Assembly: GCF_029626025.1 (NCBI RefSeq) | Contig: NZ_JARUBF010000001.1 | Coordinates: forward strand, 6,542,001 to 6,606,000 | Direction: 5' to 3' | DNA: 64,000 bases | Source of the DNA: Solwaraspora sp. WMMD406 | GTDB taxonomy: Bacteria; Actinomycetota; Actinomycetes; Mycobacteriales; Micromonosporaceae | Notes under the pieces: model-generated | Told to the model about the DNA's origin: nothing | The model's input: only the letters and a program-made list of their open reading frames with translations | Databases searched by the model: none | Program-made: the position numbers and the translations under genes | Shown: positions 44,668-53,807 of the stretch, one piece after another | How the letters are laid out: each line of letters starts with the position of its first letter | How positions within the stretch are numbered: position 1 is the first letter of the stretch

Positions 44668-45680
44668 CCGGGGGCCGGGTGGCGCAGGTCGAGCCGGAGC
44701 AGCCGGCCGCCGACGCCACCCGGCCGGCCCGGCGACAGCCGAAGCCGCCACCGGCGCGGCCCCGGCTGTGGCTGGCCCGGCTGGACACCAAAGCCTCGCC
44801 GTACCTGTACATCGCGCCGTTCTTCGTGCTCTTCGCGATCTTCGGCGCCTACCCGCTGGGCTACACGTTCTGGGTGTCGCTGCACGACTGGGACCTGCTC
44901 GCCGCCGAACATCCCTTCGTCGGGTTCGACAACTACAGCCGGCTGCTCGGCGACGGCGACTTCTGGAACTCGGTGCTCAACACCCTGGGCATCTTCGTCA
45001 TCTCGACGGTGCCGCAGCTGCTGCTGGCACTGTGGCTGGCGCACCTGCTCAACCGGCAACTGCGGGCCCGTACGTCGTTCCGGATGAGCATCCTGATCCC
45101 GAACATCACCTCGACGGCGGCCGTGGCGATCGTCTTCGGCCAGTTGTTCAGCCGCGAATTCGGCATGATCAACTGGGCGTTGGACCTCATCGGAATCGAC
45201 GCCATCGACTGGCGCAACAACCGGATCGGCGCGTGGGTCGCCATCTCGACCATGGTCGACTGGCGGTGGACCGGCTACAACGCGTTGATCTTCCTGGCCG
45301 CGATGCAGTCCATACCGAAGGACCTGTACGAGTCGGCGTCGATCGACGGCGCCAGCCCGGTCCGGCAGTTCTGGTCGATCACCGTCCCGATGCTGCGACC
45401 CACCATCGTCTTCTGCGTCATCATCTCCACCATCGGCGGGCTGCAACTGTTCACCGAGCCGCTGCTGTTCAACTCCGGCCCCAACCCGATCCGGGGCGGG
45501 CCGCTGCGCGAATCGCAGACCATGACCATGTACATGTTCGAAAACGCGTTCGCGCCGCACTTCAACTTCGGTTACGGCTCGGCGATCGCCTGGATGCTGT
45601 TCGCCCTGATCGTCGTCATCTCGCTGATCAACGTGCTGGTGATCCGCCGGCTCGGCAACAGCACCCGGAAGGAGGACTGA
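44664..45680 (+). CDS. Sugar ABC transporter permease (CebF-like)
   Basis: A 338-residue inner-membrane permease with six segments after a Pro-rich cytoplasmic start (about 1-45). The EAA loop that contacts the ATPase is YESASIDGASPVRQFWSITVP. The GTG start overlaps the binding-protein stop as GTGA. No ATPase gene is in the operon; a shared MsiK-type ATPase elsewhere is expected. Confidence 0.93.
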   Translation: MTGGRVAQVEPEQPAADATRPARRQPKPPPARPRLWLARLDTKASPYLYIAPFFVLFAIFGAYPLGYTFWVSLHDWDLLAAEHPFVGFDNYSRLLGDGDFWNSVLNTLGIFVISTVPQLLLALWLAHLLNRQLRARTSFRMSILIPNITSTAAVAIVFGQLFSREFGMINWALDLIGIDAIDWRNNRIGAWVAISTMVDWRWTGYNALIFLAAMQSIPKDLYESASIDGASPVRQFWSITVPMLRPTIVFCVIISTIGGLQLFTEPLLFNSGPNPIRGGPLRESQTMTMYMFENAFAPHFNFGYGSAIAWMLFALIVVISLINVLVIRRLGNSTRKED

Positions 45681-45683
45681 CCC

Positions 45684-46610
45684 ATGGTCAACGCGACGCC
45701 GCCGGCCCCCGTACCGCCGGGCGCTGTCACCCCCGGTCGGGTGGCCGGCCGACGCGGCCGGCCCGGACCGGGTGCCAGCACCCACCTGTGGAGCGCCAGC
45801 AGACTGACGTACGCCACCTTGATCGTCGCCGGGCTGATGTCGATCTTCCCGATCTACTGGATGTTCGTGGTCGCCACCCGGTCCAGCGACGCCATGGGGC
45901 AGATCCCGCCGCCGCTCACCCCCGGCGGTAACCTGCCCGGCAACATCGAGAACCTGTTCAACAACCCGGACGCCTACTTCCTCACCGGCATGATCAACTC
46001 GGCGATCGTCGCCGGCACCGTCACCTTCTCCGTGGTGCTGTTCTCGTCGTTGGCCGGGTTCGCCTTCGCCAAACTGCGGTTCAAGGGCTCCAACGCCCTC
46101 CTGCTGGTGATCATCGCGACGATGATGGTGCCGACCCAGCTCGGCGTCATCCCGCTCTACATGCTGATGACCCGGCTCGACTGGAACGACCGGCTCGCCG
46201 CGGTGATCGTCCCGGCGCTGGTCACCGGCTTCGGGGTGTTCCTGATGCGCCAGTACGCCAGCCAGGCGGTCAGCACCGAGCTGATCGAGGCGGCCCGGAT
46301 GGACGGGTGCTCCACGCTGAGGATCTACTGGAACGTGGTGCTGCCGGCGCTGCGCCCGGCCGCCGCCGTCCTCGGCCTGCTCACCTTCATGACCATGTGG
46401 AACGACTTCCTCTGGCCGTACGCGGTGCTCAACGATCCGGAGAACCCGACCGTCCAGCTGTCGCTGCGGGCCCTGTCCAACGGCTACTACAACGACATGT
46501 CGCAGGTCTTCACCGGTACGGCGCTCGCTACCCTGCCACTACTGATCGTGTTCCTCATTTTCGGCCGTCAGATCATCGGCGGCATCATGGAAGGTGCTGT
46601 CAAGGCGTGA
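45684..46610 (+). CDS. Sugar ABC transporter permease (CebG-like)
   Basis: Second permease of the transporter, 308 residues, six membrane segments. The EAA loop is IEAARMDGCSTLRIYWNVVLP. A Pro/Gly-rich N-terminus precedes the first segment (LTYATLIVAGLMSIFPIYWMF). It starts three bases after the first permease, with GGAGG upstream, and overlaps the beta-glucosidase start by four bases. Confidence 0.94.
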   Translation: MVNATPPAPVPPGAVTPGRVAGRRGRPGPGASTHLWSASRLTYATLIVAGLMSIFPIYWMFVVATRSSDAMGQIPPPLTPGGNLPGNIENLFNNPDAYFLTGMINSAIVAGTVTFSVVLFSSLAGFAFAKLRFKGSNALLLVIIATMMVPTQLGVIPLYMLMTRLDWNDRLAAVIVPALVTGFGVFLMRQYASQAVSTELIEAARMDGCSTLRIYWNVVLPALRPAAAVLGLLTFMTMWNDFLWPYAVLNDPENPTVQLSLRALSNGYYNDMSQVFTGTALATLPLLIVFLIFGRQIIGGIMEGAVKA

Positions 46611-48004
46611 CGAACTCAAGTGAGCCGACCGTGAACGGACCCGTACGGTTCCCCGACTCGTTCATCTGGGGCGCGGCGACCGCGTCGTACCAGATCGAGG
46701 GCGCGGCCCGCGACGACGGACGCGGCCCGTCGATCTGGGACACCTTCTGCCGTACGCCGGGCAAGGTGCACGCCGGGCACACCGGTGACGTGGCCTGCGA
46801 CCACTACCACCGCTACCGCGACGACGTGGCGTTGATGGCCGAGCTCGGACTGCACACCTACCGGTTCTCGATCGCCTGGCCGCGGATCCAGCCGGACGGC
46901 ACCGGCCCGGTCAACCCGCGCGGGCTGGACTTCTACGACCGGCTCGTCGACGAGCTGCGCGGACGGGGCATCGAACCGGTCGTCACCCTCTACCACTGGG
47001 ATCTGCCGCAGACCCTGGAGGACCGGGGCGGCTGGACCAGCCGGGAGACCGCCGAGGCATTCGCCGGGTACGCCCGGGCCGTGCACGCCCGGCTCGGCGA
47101 CCGGGTCCAGACGTGGACCACGCTCAACGAGCCGTGGTGCTCGGCGTACCTCGGCTACGGGGCCGGGGTGCACGCCCCCGGGCGCGCCGATCCGGCCGCC
47201 GCCTTCCAGGCCGTACACCATCTGCTGCTCGGCCACGGCCTGGCCAACCAGGCGCTGCGCGCGGCCGGGGTGTCGACCGTCGGGATCACCGTCAACCCGA
47301 CGGCGGCGTTCCCGGCCGATCCGACCAGCGACGCCGACGCGAAGGCCGTGGAACTGGTCGAGGATCTGCAGAACCGGATCTTCCTCGATCCGATCCTGCG
47401 CGGCGGCTACCCGCAGCGGATCCTGGACCACGTGAGCCGGTTCACCAACCTGGACCACATCCGCGACGGCGACGAGAAGATCATCGCGGAGCCGATCGAC
47501 CTGCTCGGCATCAACTACTACGCCCCCGCCTACCTGGCGGCCCGCGACGGGGCGCCCGGCGGCGGCGGGGTGTTCCCCGGCACCGAGGGCATCGAGTTCG
47601 TCGCCCCGGAGCCGCCGCTGACCGACATGGGGTGGCAGATCCAGCCGTCCGGGTTGACCGCGCTGCTGACCAGACTGGGACGGGACTATCCGGGCGTACC
47701 GCTGATCATCACGGAGAACGGCGCCGCGTTCCCCGACCAGCTCGCCGCCGACGGCGACCGGGTCGACGACAGCGACCGGGTCGCCTACCTGGACGGGCAC
47801 CTGCGGGCCGCGCACGCCGCGATCGCCGCCGGGGTCGACCTGCGCGGATACCTCGTCTGGTCGCTGCTGGACAACTTCGAGTGGGCGTACGGCTACGCCA
47901 AGCGATTCGGCATCGTGTACGTGGATTACCTGACCCAGCGGCGGGTGCCGAAGGCCAGCGCGCGGTGGTACCAAGAAGTGATCCGCCGCAACGGCATCGG
48001 CTGA
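46607..48004 (+). CDS. GH1 beta-glucosidase
   Basis: Cytoplasmic enzyme (465 residues, no signal peptide) that would split imported cellobiose or other beta-glucosides. The acid/base Glu is in TLNEPWCSAY (E175) and the nucleophile in LIITENGAAF (E370). FIWGAATASYQIEGA and LLDNFEWAYGYAKRFGIVYV are further GH1 landmarks. GTG start overlaps the permease stop (GTGA). The layout matches the Streptomyces ceb-bglC locus. Confidence 0.95.
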   Translation: MTNSSEPTVNGPVRFPDSFIWGAATASYQIEGAARDDGRGPSIWDTFCRTPGKVHAGHTGDVACDHYHRYRDDVALMAELGLHTYRFSIAWPRIQPDGTGPVNPRGLDFYDRLVDELRGRGIEPVVTLYHWDLPQTLEDRGGWTSRETAEAFAGYARAVHARLGDRVQTWTTLNEPWCSAYLGYGAGVHAPGRADPAAAFQAVHHLLLGHGLANQALRAAGVSTVGITVNPTAAFPADPTSDADAKAVELVEDLQNRIFLDPILRGGYPQRILDHVSRFTNLDHIRDGDEKIIAEPIDLLGINYYAPAYLAARDGAPGGGGVFPGTEGIEFVAPEPPLTDMGWQIQPSGLTALLTRLGRDYPGVPLIITENGAAFPDQLAADGDRVDDSDRVAYLDGHLRAAHAAIAAGVDLRGYLVWSLLDNFEWAYGYAKRFGIVYVDYLTQRRVPKASARWYQEVIRRNGIG

Positions 48005-48054
48005 GTCGTTGTCGTTCACGTAGGTGGCGGGACCTTGACAGACGGGGAGCAGGC

Positions 48055-49071
48055 GTGCGCGAGGCCAGGGAACGTCCGACGCTGGAGGCGGTGGCCCGCC
48101 GGGCCGGCGTGTCCCGGGCCACCGTCTCCCGGGTGGTGAACGGCTCCACCACCGTCGCCGGACCGATCCAGGACGCGGTCCGGCGGGCGGTCCAGGAGCT
48201 GGGGTACGTCCCCAACCTGGCCGCCCGCAGCCTGGTCACCCAGCGCACCGACTCGATGGGGCTGATCCTGCCCGAGACCGCCACCCGGGTCTTCTCCGAC
48301 GACCAGGTCTTCCCCGGCATCATCCAGGGCGTCAGTCAGGAACTGGAGGCCGCCGACAAGCAGCTGGTACTGATGATGGCCGGCTCGGCGAGCAGCCACG
48401 ACCGGGTCGAGCGGTACGCGATGGGCCGCCACGTCGACGGCGTCATGTTCGCCTCGATCCACGGCGTCGACCCGATGCCGGGCACACTGGCCCGCAGCGG
48501 TCTGCCGGTGGTGTGCAGCGGCCGGCCGATGGGGCAGGTCAGCGCCGGAGTGCCGTTCGTCGACGTGGAAAACGAGGCCGGTGCCGAGCGCGCGGTGCGC
48601 TACCTGTTGGCGTCCGGCCGGCGGCGGGTGGCGACGATCGCCGGGCCGCAGGACATGATCGCCGGCGTGGACCGGCTGGCCGGCTACCGTACGGTGATCC
48701 GGGCGACCGGCGGCCGGTCGCTGGTCGCCACCGGCGACTTCACCCGCGACTCGGGAGCGGTCGCGATGCGTCAACTGCTCGACGACGACCCGGCGTTGGA
48801 CGCGGTCTTCGTCGCCTCCGACCTGATGGCCCACGGCGCGATCCGGACGCTGCGCGCCGCCGGCCGGCGGGTACCCGAGGACGTCGCCGTCATCGGCTTC
48901 GACGACATCGAGATGGCCCGCTACATGGACCCGGCGCTGACCACCGTGCGTCAGCCGATCCAGGAAATCGGTCGGACGATGGTCCGACTGCTGCTGCGGC
49001 TGGCCGACGGCGAGTCCGTCGAACCGGCCGTGGTGTTGCCCACCGAACTCATCCGCCGCGACTCGGCCTGA
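48055..49071 (+). CDS. LacI-family repressor (CebR-like)
   Basis: Last gene of the operon and probable ligand-controlled repressor of it. The 338 residues start with the helix-turn-helix PTLEAVARRAGVSRATVSRV and the hinge YVPNLAARSLVTQ, then a sugar-binding domain (VDGVMFASIHG, VPFVDVENEAGAERAVRYLL, VAVIGFDDIEMARYMDPALT). The predicted targets are the two palindromes at 43211 and 43254. GTG start with GGGGAG upstream; long upstream reading overlaps the glucosidase in another frame. Confidence 0.93.
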   Translation: MREARERPTLEAVARRAGVSRATVSRVVNGSTTVAGPIQDAVRRAVQELGYVPNLAARSLVTQRTDSMGLILPETATRVFSDDQVFPGIIQGVSQELEAADKQLVLMMAGSASSHDRVERYAMGRHVDGVMFASIHGVDPMPGTLARSGLPVVCSGRPMGQVSAGVPFVDVENEAGAERAVRYLLASGRRRVATIAGPQDMIAGVDRLAGYRTVIRATGGRSLVATGDFTRDSGAVAMRQLLDDDPALDAVFVASDLMAHGAIRTLRAAGRRVPEDVAVIGFDDIEMARYMDPALTTVRQPIQEIGRTMVRLLLRLADGESVEPAVVLPTELIRRDSA

Positions 49072-49193
49072 CGCCTCGGCGACGACGGCCCGCCGTCCAC
49101 GCCACTGGTCTCGGTGGTACCGCACAGCTATCCCGGCTGCCGAAGTCGCCTATGAGGGATGGCTGGCAAGCGAGAGAAGCGCAGGGAGGCGTC

Positions 49194-49321
49194 ATGACCG
49201 GCACCGAAGCGTGGATCAGCGCGTTCCACCTCGCCGAGGAACGCAAGCGGCTAGGCCTGACGCAACGCGAGGTCGCCGAAGCATTTTCGATTACGGCAAC
49301 GATCTCCGTCAGATCGCCTAG
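49194..49321 (+). pseudogene. Internally deleted XRE-family regulator (HigA-like remnant)
   Basis: GGGAGG and ATG start a normal XRE N-terminus (MTGTEAWISAFHLAEERKRL and GLTQREVAEAF). Right after it another frame reads IFDYGNDLRQIA and stops at 49319-49321, much like the last beta strands of HigA-type antitoxins. The middle of the gene (rest of the helix-turn-helix and linker) is missing, with a frame change at the joint. A deletion is the simplest reading. Confidence 0.6.
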
Positions 49322-49333
49322 GAATGGCACGCG

Positions 49334-51043
49334 TCACCGCCACTCGACGGTGTCGGCGTCCACTTCGATGACGGTGGGCCGGTCCGCGTCGAGCGCGCGA
49401 CGGGTGGCGTCGACGAGGTCGTCGATGCCGGTGACCCGCACGCCGTACGCGCCGAAGGCCCGGCCGAGAAGCGCGAAGTCGGGTGTCACGAGCTCGACCC
49501 CGACCGGGGCGATGCCGGCCGCCAGCATGCCGTCCCGGATCTCGCCGAACCCGTGGTTGTTGACGACGATGACCGGTAGCGCGATCCGTTGTTCGACGGC
49601 GGTCGCGAGTTCGGCGACGGAGAACATCAACGCGCCGTCGCCGACGAGCACGACCACGGGCGCTTCCGGTCGCCCGAGCTTGGCGCCGATGCCGGCCGGG
49701 AGCCCGTACCCGAGGGTGGCGTAGATCGTCGGATAGAGCAGCCGCATCGGCGCCCGCGCGGTCCAGTGGTGGGCGGTGCCGTAGTAGGTCACCTGTGAGC
49801 TGTCGCCGGCGACGATGGTGGTGGCCGGCAGGGCGGCGCTGAGCGCCTGGTTGAGGGGTGCCCACGGCCCGGCGTCCCGGGCGGCGACGGCCGCCGACGC
49901 GTCGCGGGCCTGGCCGGCCCGCGACCGCGCCGCGTGCAGTGTGGCCGGGTTCACCGCTGCGGCGTGGTCGTCGCTCGCGAGTCGCTCGGCCAGGGCGTGC
50001 AGCGCCGCGCTGGCGTCAGCGTGCACCGCAAGCGCCGGTACGAGGTTCTTGGTCAGCGAACCGGCGTCGATGTCGATCCTGATGACGGTGCCGGGCAGCT
50101 CGGGCCGCCACCCCCACAGCTCCGCGTCGGACAGCGTGCTGCCGACGACCAGGACCGTGTCGGCAGCGGTGAGCAGTTCCTGGGCGGGCCCGAGCCGTAC
50201 CGACGCACCGACCGACAGCGGATGCGTTTCGTCGAGTACGCCTTTGCCGGTGACGGTGGTGACGACGGGGGCGGCCAGCAGTTCGGCCAGGTGGCGGACT
50301 TCGCGCGCGGCACCGATGGCTCCGCGCCCCACGAGCAGGGCCGGCTGGCCCGCTGCGGCCAGCAGCTCGGCGGCGCGGGCCAGGTCGTCGGACGAGGCGG
50401 CCGGCCCTGGTGGGGGCGACGGCCGTGGCGGGTGTTGGCCGTCCCAGGCGGCGTCGAGGACATCCAGCGGCACCTCCAGGAACACCGGTCGCTGCCGGGC
50501 GGTCCGCCAGCGGGCGAACGTTTCGTGGATGACGGTCGCGGCCTGCGCGGCGCTGTCGACCCGTACGCTGCGTTCGGCCACGCCGGCCATGTGACCACGC
50601 TGGTCACGCATCTCGTGCAGGCCGCCGATGTCGGCGCCCTCCTGTCCGCGCGGCGGCCCCGGTGCGACGACGAGCAGCGGGATCGAGTCGGCGTGAGCGG
50701 TGCCGACGGCCGAGGCGATGTTGTTGACCGCCGGACCGCTGGTGACGAAGCAGACGCCGGGGTGCCCGGTGGCGCGGGCGTAGCCGTCGGCGGCGTAGCC
50801 GGCACCCTGCTCGTGGCGGGTCGTGATGTGGCGGATCGGCGTGTCCGCCAGAGCCCGGTAGAGCTCCAGGTTGTGGGTGCCCGGGATGCCGAAGACGACC
50901 TCGACGCCCTCGGCCGCCAGGGCGGAGACCACGGCGGTGCCGCCGTTGCCGGCTTGGCGCGTCTCGGTGCCGGTCCGGCCCGTCTCAGGGCCGGCCGTCG
51001 CGCCGACGCCCGTCGCCGCGACGTCGAACGGGAACATGGTCAT
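49334..51043 (-). CDS. Thiamine-diphosphate-dependent enzyme (acetolactate synthase / benzoylformate decarboxylase-like)
   Basis: A 569-residue ThDP enzyme. The catalytic Glu is in HITTRHEQGAGYAADGYARA, the central domain has ALLVGRGAIGAAREV and the ThDP-Mg motif runs VLVGDGALMFSVAELATAVE to VIVVNNHGFG. The regulatory subunit of acetolactate synthase is not nearby, so a decarboxylase or carboligase on a 2-oxo acid is as likely. The first 35 residues are a Thr/Gly-rich extension. Its stop is 12 bases from the XRE remnant. Confidence 0.88.
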   Translation of the reverse strand: MTMFPFDVAATGVGATAGPETGRTGTETRQAGNGGTAVVSALAAEGVEVVFGIPGTHNLELYRALADTPIRHITTRHEQGAGYAADGYARATGHPGVCFVTSGPAVNNIASAVGTAHADSIPLLVVAPGPPRGQEGADIGGLHEMRDQRGHMAGVAERSVRVDSAAQAATVIHETFARWRTARQRPVFLEVPLDVLDAAWDGQHPPRPSPPPGPAASSDDLARAAELLAAAGQPALLVGRGAIGAAREVRHLAELLAAPVVTTVTGKGVLDETHPLSVGASVRLGPAQELLTAADTVLVVGSTLSDAELWGWRPELPGTVIRIDIDAGSLTKNLVPALAVHADASAALHALAERLASDDHAAAVNPATLHAARSRAGQARDASAAVAARDAGPWAPLNQALSAALPATTIVAGDSSQVTYYGTAHHWTARAPMRLLYPTIYATLGYGLPAGIGAKLGRPEAPVVVLVGDGALMFSVAELATAVEQRIALPVIVVNNHGFGEIRDGMLAAGIAPVGVELVTPDFALLGRAFGAYGVRVTGIDDLVDATRRALDADRPTVIEVDADTVEWR

Positions 51044-51214
51044 GGTGGTCTCCCTGCGACTTCATCCGCCGCACACACTTCGGCAGCCAGTGGCCAGACG
51101 TGCTTCCCGCAGCTTGCGGTTGTGTTACGTCCTGCGGAACCAGGGCGCTGTGACCAGGTCATTCGGGTCAGCGAGCTCACGTCGGGATCGGAAGGGAGAG
51201 CGCGAGCGCCGAGA

Positions 51215-51715
51215 ATGCTCCGCATGTCGTCGCTGAACCTGCGCCGCTCGGTCCGCGCGATCATCCTCACGTCCGACGATCACGTCCTGCTCTGTCGGCA
51301 CGCCGTCACCGGCCCGCCAGCGGGATTCGTCTGGGCAGCCCTCGGCGGTGGCATCGAGAGTGGCGAGACACCACTCGCAGCGCTCCGTCGCGAATTGTGG
51401 GAAGAGGTCGGACTCGCCCTCGACGCCGCCCCGCCCCACGTATGGCATCAGGAGGTCGTCAGGCCCGGGCACCCGCCGGGCTTCGACGGCGCGATCAACG
51501 ACTACTTCCTGGTCCGTACGGAGGTGTTCGTCCCACGAGGCACTATGTCCGACGACGAACTCGCCGCCGAGAACATCAGCGAACTGCGATGGTGGCCCTT
51601 ACCCGACATCGTCGACTATCGCGGCCCTGACCTGTTCGGACCCCGCGACCTGGCCACACTGTTGACGGTCCTGGTCGCCGATGGCGCTCCGGCCACACCA
51701 GTGTCAATCGGCTAG
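51215..51715 (+). CDS. NUDIX hydrolase
   Basis: A 166-residue hydrolase with the Nudix box GGIESGETPLAALRRELWEEVG (complete G-x5-E-x7-REUxEExGU pattern). FDGAINDYFLVRTEVF and the acidic C-terminal part resemble 8-oxo-dGTP or NTP pyrophosphohydrolases. ATG at 51215 or 51224; GGAAGGGAG is rather far (about 16 bases from the first). Divergent from the ThDP gene. Confidence 0.88.
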   Translation: MLRMSSLNLRRSVRAIILTSDDHVLLCRHAVTGPPAGFVWAALGGGIESGETPLAALRRELWEEVGLALDAAPPHVWHQEVVRPGHPPGFDGAINDYFLVRTEVFVPRGTMSDDELAAENISELRWWPLPDIVDYRGPDLFGPRDLATLLTVLVADGAPATPVSIG

Positions 51716-51826
51716 GGCTTCGCTACCGGGCTGGGCCGAACCAGCGGGTCAGGGCGCCGTGCGGCCAAACTCTTCGGCCCCGAGGTGGCGCTGGCCGCCG
51801 GCGCCGAGTTCGTCGTCCCGGACTAA
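51716..51826 (+). pseudogene. Coding-like remnant in frame after the NUDIX stop
   Basis: In the NUDIX frame after its TAG, the sequence reads GFATGLGRTSGSGRRAAKLF then GPEVALAAGAEFVVPD and TAA at 51824-51826. The last 15 codons end in G or C as in true genes. It may be the tail of an older gene cut by rearrangement; it has no start of its own. Confidence 0.3.
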
Positions 51827-51894
51827 GTTCGCGTCACCGGAGCCAGTGCTAGCATTGCTGTCAGACCACGGACGACGCAGCGATCTGGAGCACG

Positions 51895-52146
51895 ATGATG
51901 GCGGCTCTGAGCATCCGAGACCTGGATGATTCCGTGAAGGAGAAGCTCCGTATCCGCGCAGCTCGGCACGGTCGGTCGATGGAGGCAGAGGTCCGCGCGA
52001 TCTTGACCGCAGTCGTCACTGAGGAGCCGACCCACGCGGATCTCTTCAGCGCACTCACCGAACGGTTCGCGCAACTCGGCGGCGCCGATCTGGACATCCC
52101 CGCTCGAGCCTCCCGACCCCGCGCGGCCGACTTCACCGCGCGATGA
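51895..52146 (+). CDS. FitA/VapB-type ribbon-helix-helix antitoxin
   Basis: An 83-residue antitoxin. The N-terminal RHH motif is ALSIRDLDDSVKEKLRIRAA and RHGRSMEAEVRAIL; the C-terminal tail (about 50-83) would wrap the toxin. It overlaps the PIN toxin gene by four bases (ATGA), so translation is coupled. FitA-type proteins repress their own promoter with the toxin. Confidence 0.9.
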   Translation: MMAALSIRDLDDSVKEKLRIRAARHGRSMEAEVRAILTAVVTEEPTHADLFSALTERFAQLGGADLDIPARASRPRAADFTAR

Positions 52147-52568
52147 TCGCCCTCGACACCAACGTCGTCTCCGAGCTCATGCGCGCCGAGCCGACGCCCT
52201 CCGTTCTTCGGTGGCTACGGCGAAACCCGGCCGGCGGCCTATACACCACGACCGTCACCGTTGCCGAGATCCGTTACGGCATCGCTCGGCTGCCGGAGGG
52301 CCGCCGCCGCGAGTCGCTACAGCAGGCCGCCAACGAGATCTTCGCGGCGTTCCCCCGCCAGGTCCTCCCTTTCGACCTGGCCGCCGCCAACGCGTACGCC
52401 GACATCGTCTCCGGCCGGGAAGGGCTCGGTAACCCGATCGACGGCTTCGACGCCCAGATCGCCGCCATCTGCCGATCCCGGGGAGCGACCCTCGCCACCC
52501 GCAACGCCAAAGACTTCCTCGACACCGGCATCACAGTCGTCGATCCGTGGCAGGAAACTGCAAGCTGA
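52143..52568 (+). CDS. FitB/VapC PIN-domain toxin
   Basis: A 141-residue PIN ribonuclease. Acidic residues of the active site are D5 (MIALDTNVVSELMR), E42 (TVAEIRYGIARLPEG), D100/D103 (PIDGFDAQIAAI) and D124 (TRNAKDF). All are present, so the toxin looks intact. It would cleave RNA, in known cases tRNA or rRNA; the target here is unknown. Confidence 0.92.
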   Translation: MIALDTNVVSELMRAEPTPSVLRWLRRNPAGGLYTTTVTVAEIRYGIARLPEGRRRESLQQAANEIFAAFPRQVLPFDLAAANAYADIVSGREGLGNPIDGFDAQIAAICRSRGATLATRNAKDFLDTGITVVDPWQETAS

Positions 52569-52692
52569 GATGGTCTCGGCGAGCCAGAGGGTCAGTACTG
52601 CCGGGATGCGGCGACGATGATCACTCACCGGCGACGAGCCCGGGAAGCCGTGGACGATTTCGTGACCTGAACGCTCCCTCGACGACCGCGAT

Positions 52693-52709
52693 TGTTCTAA
52701 AATCGAACA
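52693..52709 (+). promoter_or_regulatory. Promoter and likely operator of the XRE-ImmA/PIN unit
   Basis: TGTTC (52693-52697) and GAACA (52705-52709) form an inverted repeat with a seven-base spacer that contains a near-consensus -10, TAAAAT (52698-52703). The GTG start is six bases after the -10, so the mRNA is leaderless. The XRE domain of the first gene could bind the repeat and block the -10. Confidence 0.65.
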
Positions 52710-53807
52710 GTGAGCATCGGCGAGCGGGTGGCGGCGGCCCGGGCTGCGGCTGGGCAGACCCAGGAGGACCTGGCCACCCAGGTCGGCATCCAACGCAGCG
52801 CTCTAGCCAAGATCGAAACGGGCGATCGACGGGTGTCGGCGCTTGAACTGGTGGCGATCGCTCGGACGTTGGGACGCAGCGTCGAGTGGTTCGTCGAGCC
52901 AGGGCCGCCAGCCCTCGTCTCCTACCGCCAGTCTCGGTCCGGGCTCGCGACGCAGCCCATCGACGACGAGTTGGACCGCATCGCCCGCGACGTCGAGTTC
53001 GTCATCAGCGAAAGTCCCGGCCTCGCCGACGGGCAGCCCGAGCCCTTTCCCACGCCGGCAACCATGTCGGCGGCGGACAGCCTCGCTGCCGAGGCACGCC
53101 GCCTCCTGTGGCTCGATCCCCAGGAACCCGCGCGGGATCTGTCCCGCCTGGTGACCAAAATCGGGCTACTACCCTTCTCCGTACGGTTGGGCGAAGGCGC
53201 TGACGCAGCGACCGTACTGCTGGGTGCAGGTGGGGTCAGCGTCATCAACGGCGATCAGAAGGTGGGTCGTCGCCGGCTGGCACTCGCACACGAGCTAGGG
53301 CATTACCTGGTCGCCGATCAGTACACCCTGGACTGGCGAGTGGCCGCCACCGAGGCTGATGAGATCGAGGCACGCCTGGACCGGTTCGCGCGCGCCCTGC
53401 TGCTGCCCGAGGCCGACCTACGGGAACGGTGGTCCGGGTGGTCGGCGATCCCCGATGAGGTCATGCGAGACACGGCAGTACGGGCCGGCAGCCACTATCA
53501 GGTCGACATGGCCACTCTGGCCCGCCGGTTGACCGAGCTAGGCCTTGTCGACCAAGCGGAGGCCGACAGGATTCGTACGGTCCGCACCACCAAGGCGGAC
53601 ATCGAGGAGAAGAACCTGCTGCCCAGCCAGGACCTGGCACCGGTGTCGTTGCCACGCAGCTACACCCGTGCGGTCCTGCGGCTCTACCGGCGCGAGGTCG
53701 TCACCCTCGACCGGGCGCTTGGTCTGCTGCTCGGCACGTTCGGCCCGGACGACCTACCCGAGCTGCCCCCGGCGAACGAGGCCGAGATCTGGGCCTTCAC
53801 CTCGTGA
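52710..53807 (+). CDS. XRE-family regulator fused to an ImmA/IrrE metallopeptidase
   Basis: A 365-residue protein. Residues 1-65 are an XRE helix-turn-helix (IGERVAAARAAAGQTQEDLA, VGIQRSALAKIETGDR). Residues about 120-260 are an ImmA/IrrE-type zinc peptidase with HELGH (H194, E195, H198) and a probable third ligand Glu in DEIEARLDRFARALLLPE. A C-terminal helical part (about 270-365) may bind the partner. It overlaps the PIN gene by four bases. As in other DUF955-containing pairs, it is the likely antitoxin, possibly inactivated by self-cleavage or other proteases. Confidence 0.9.
   Translation: MSIGERVAAARAAAGQTQEDLATQVGIQRSALAKIETGDRRVSALELVAIARTLGRSVEWFVEPGPPALVSYRQSRSGLATQPIDDELDRIARDVEFVISESPGLADGQPEPFPTPATMSAADSLAAEARRLLWLDPQEPARDLSRLVTKIGLLPFSVRLGEGADAATVLLGAGGVSVINGDQKVGRRRLALAHELGHYLVADQYTLDWRVAATEADEIEARLDRFARALLLPEADLRERWSGWSAIPDEVMRDTAVRAGSHYQVDMATLARRLTELGLVDQAEADRIRTVRTTKADIEEKNLLPSQDLAPVSLPRSYTRAVLRLYRREVVTLDRALGLLLGTFGPDDLPELPPANEAEIWAFTS

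Noticed and set aside
46616-48019. 467-codon minus-strand frame opposite the GH1 gene
   Set aside because: Antisense of a clear beta-glucosidase; no signal of its own.
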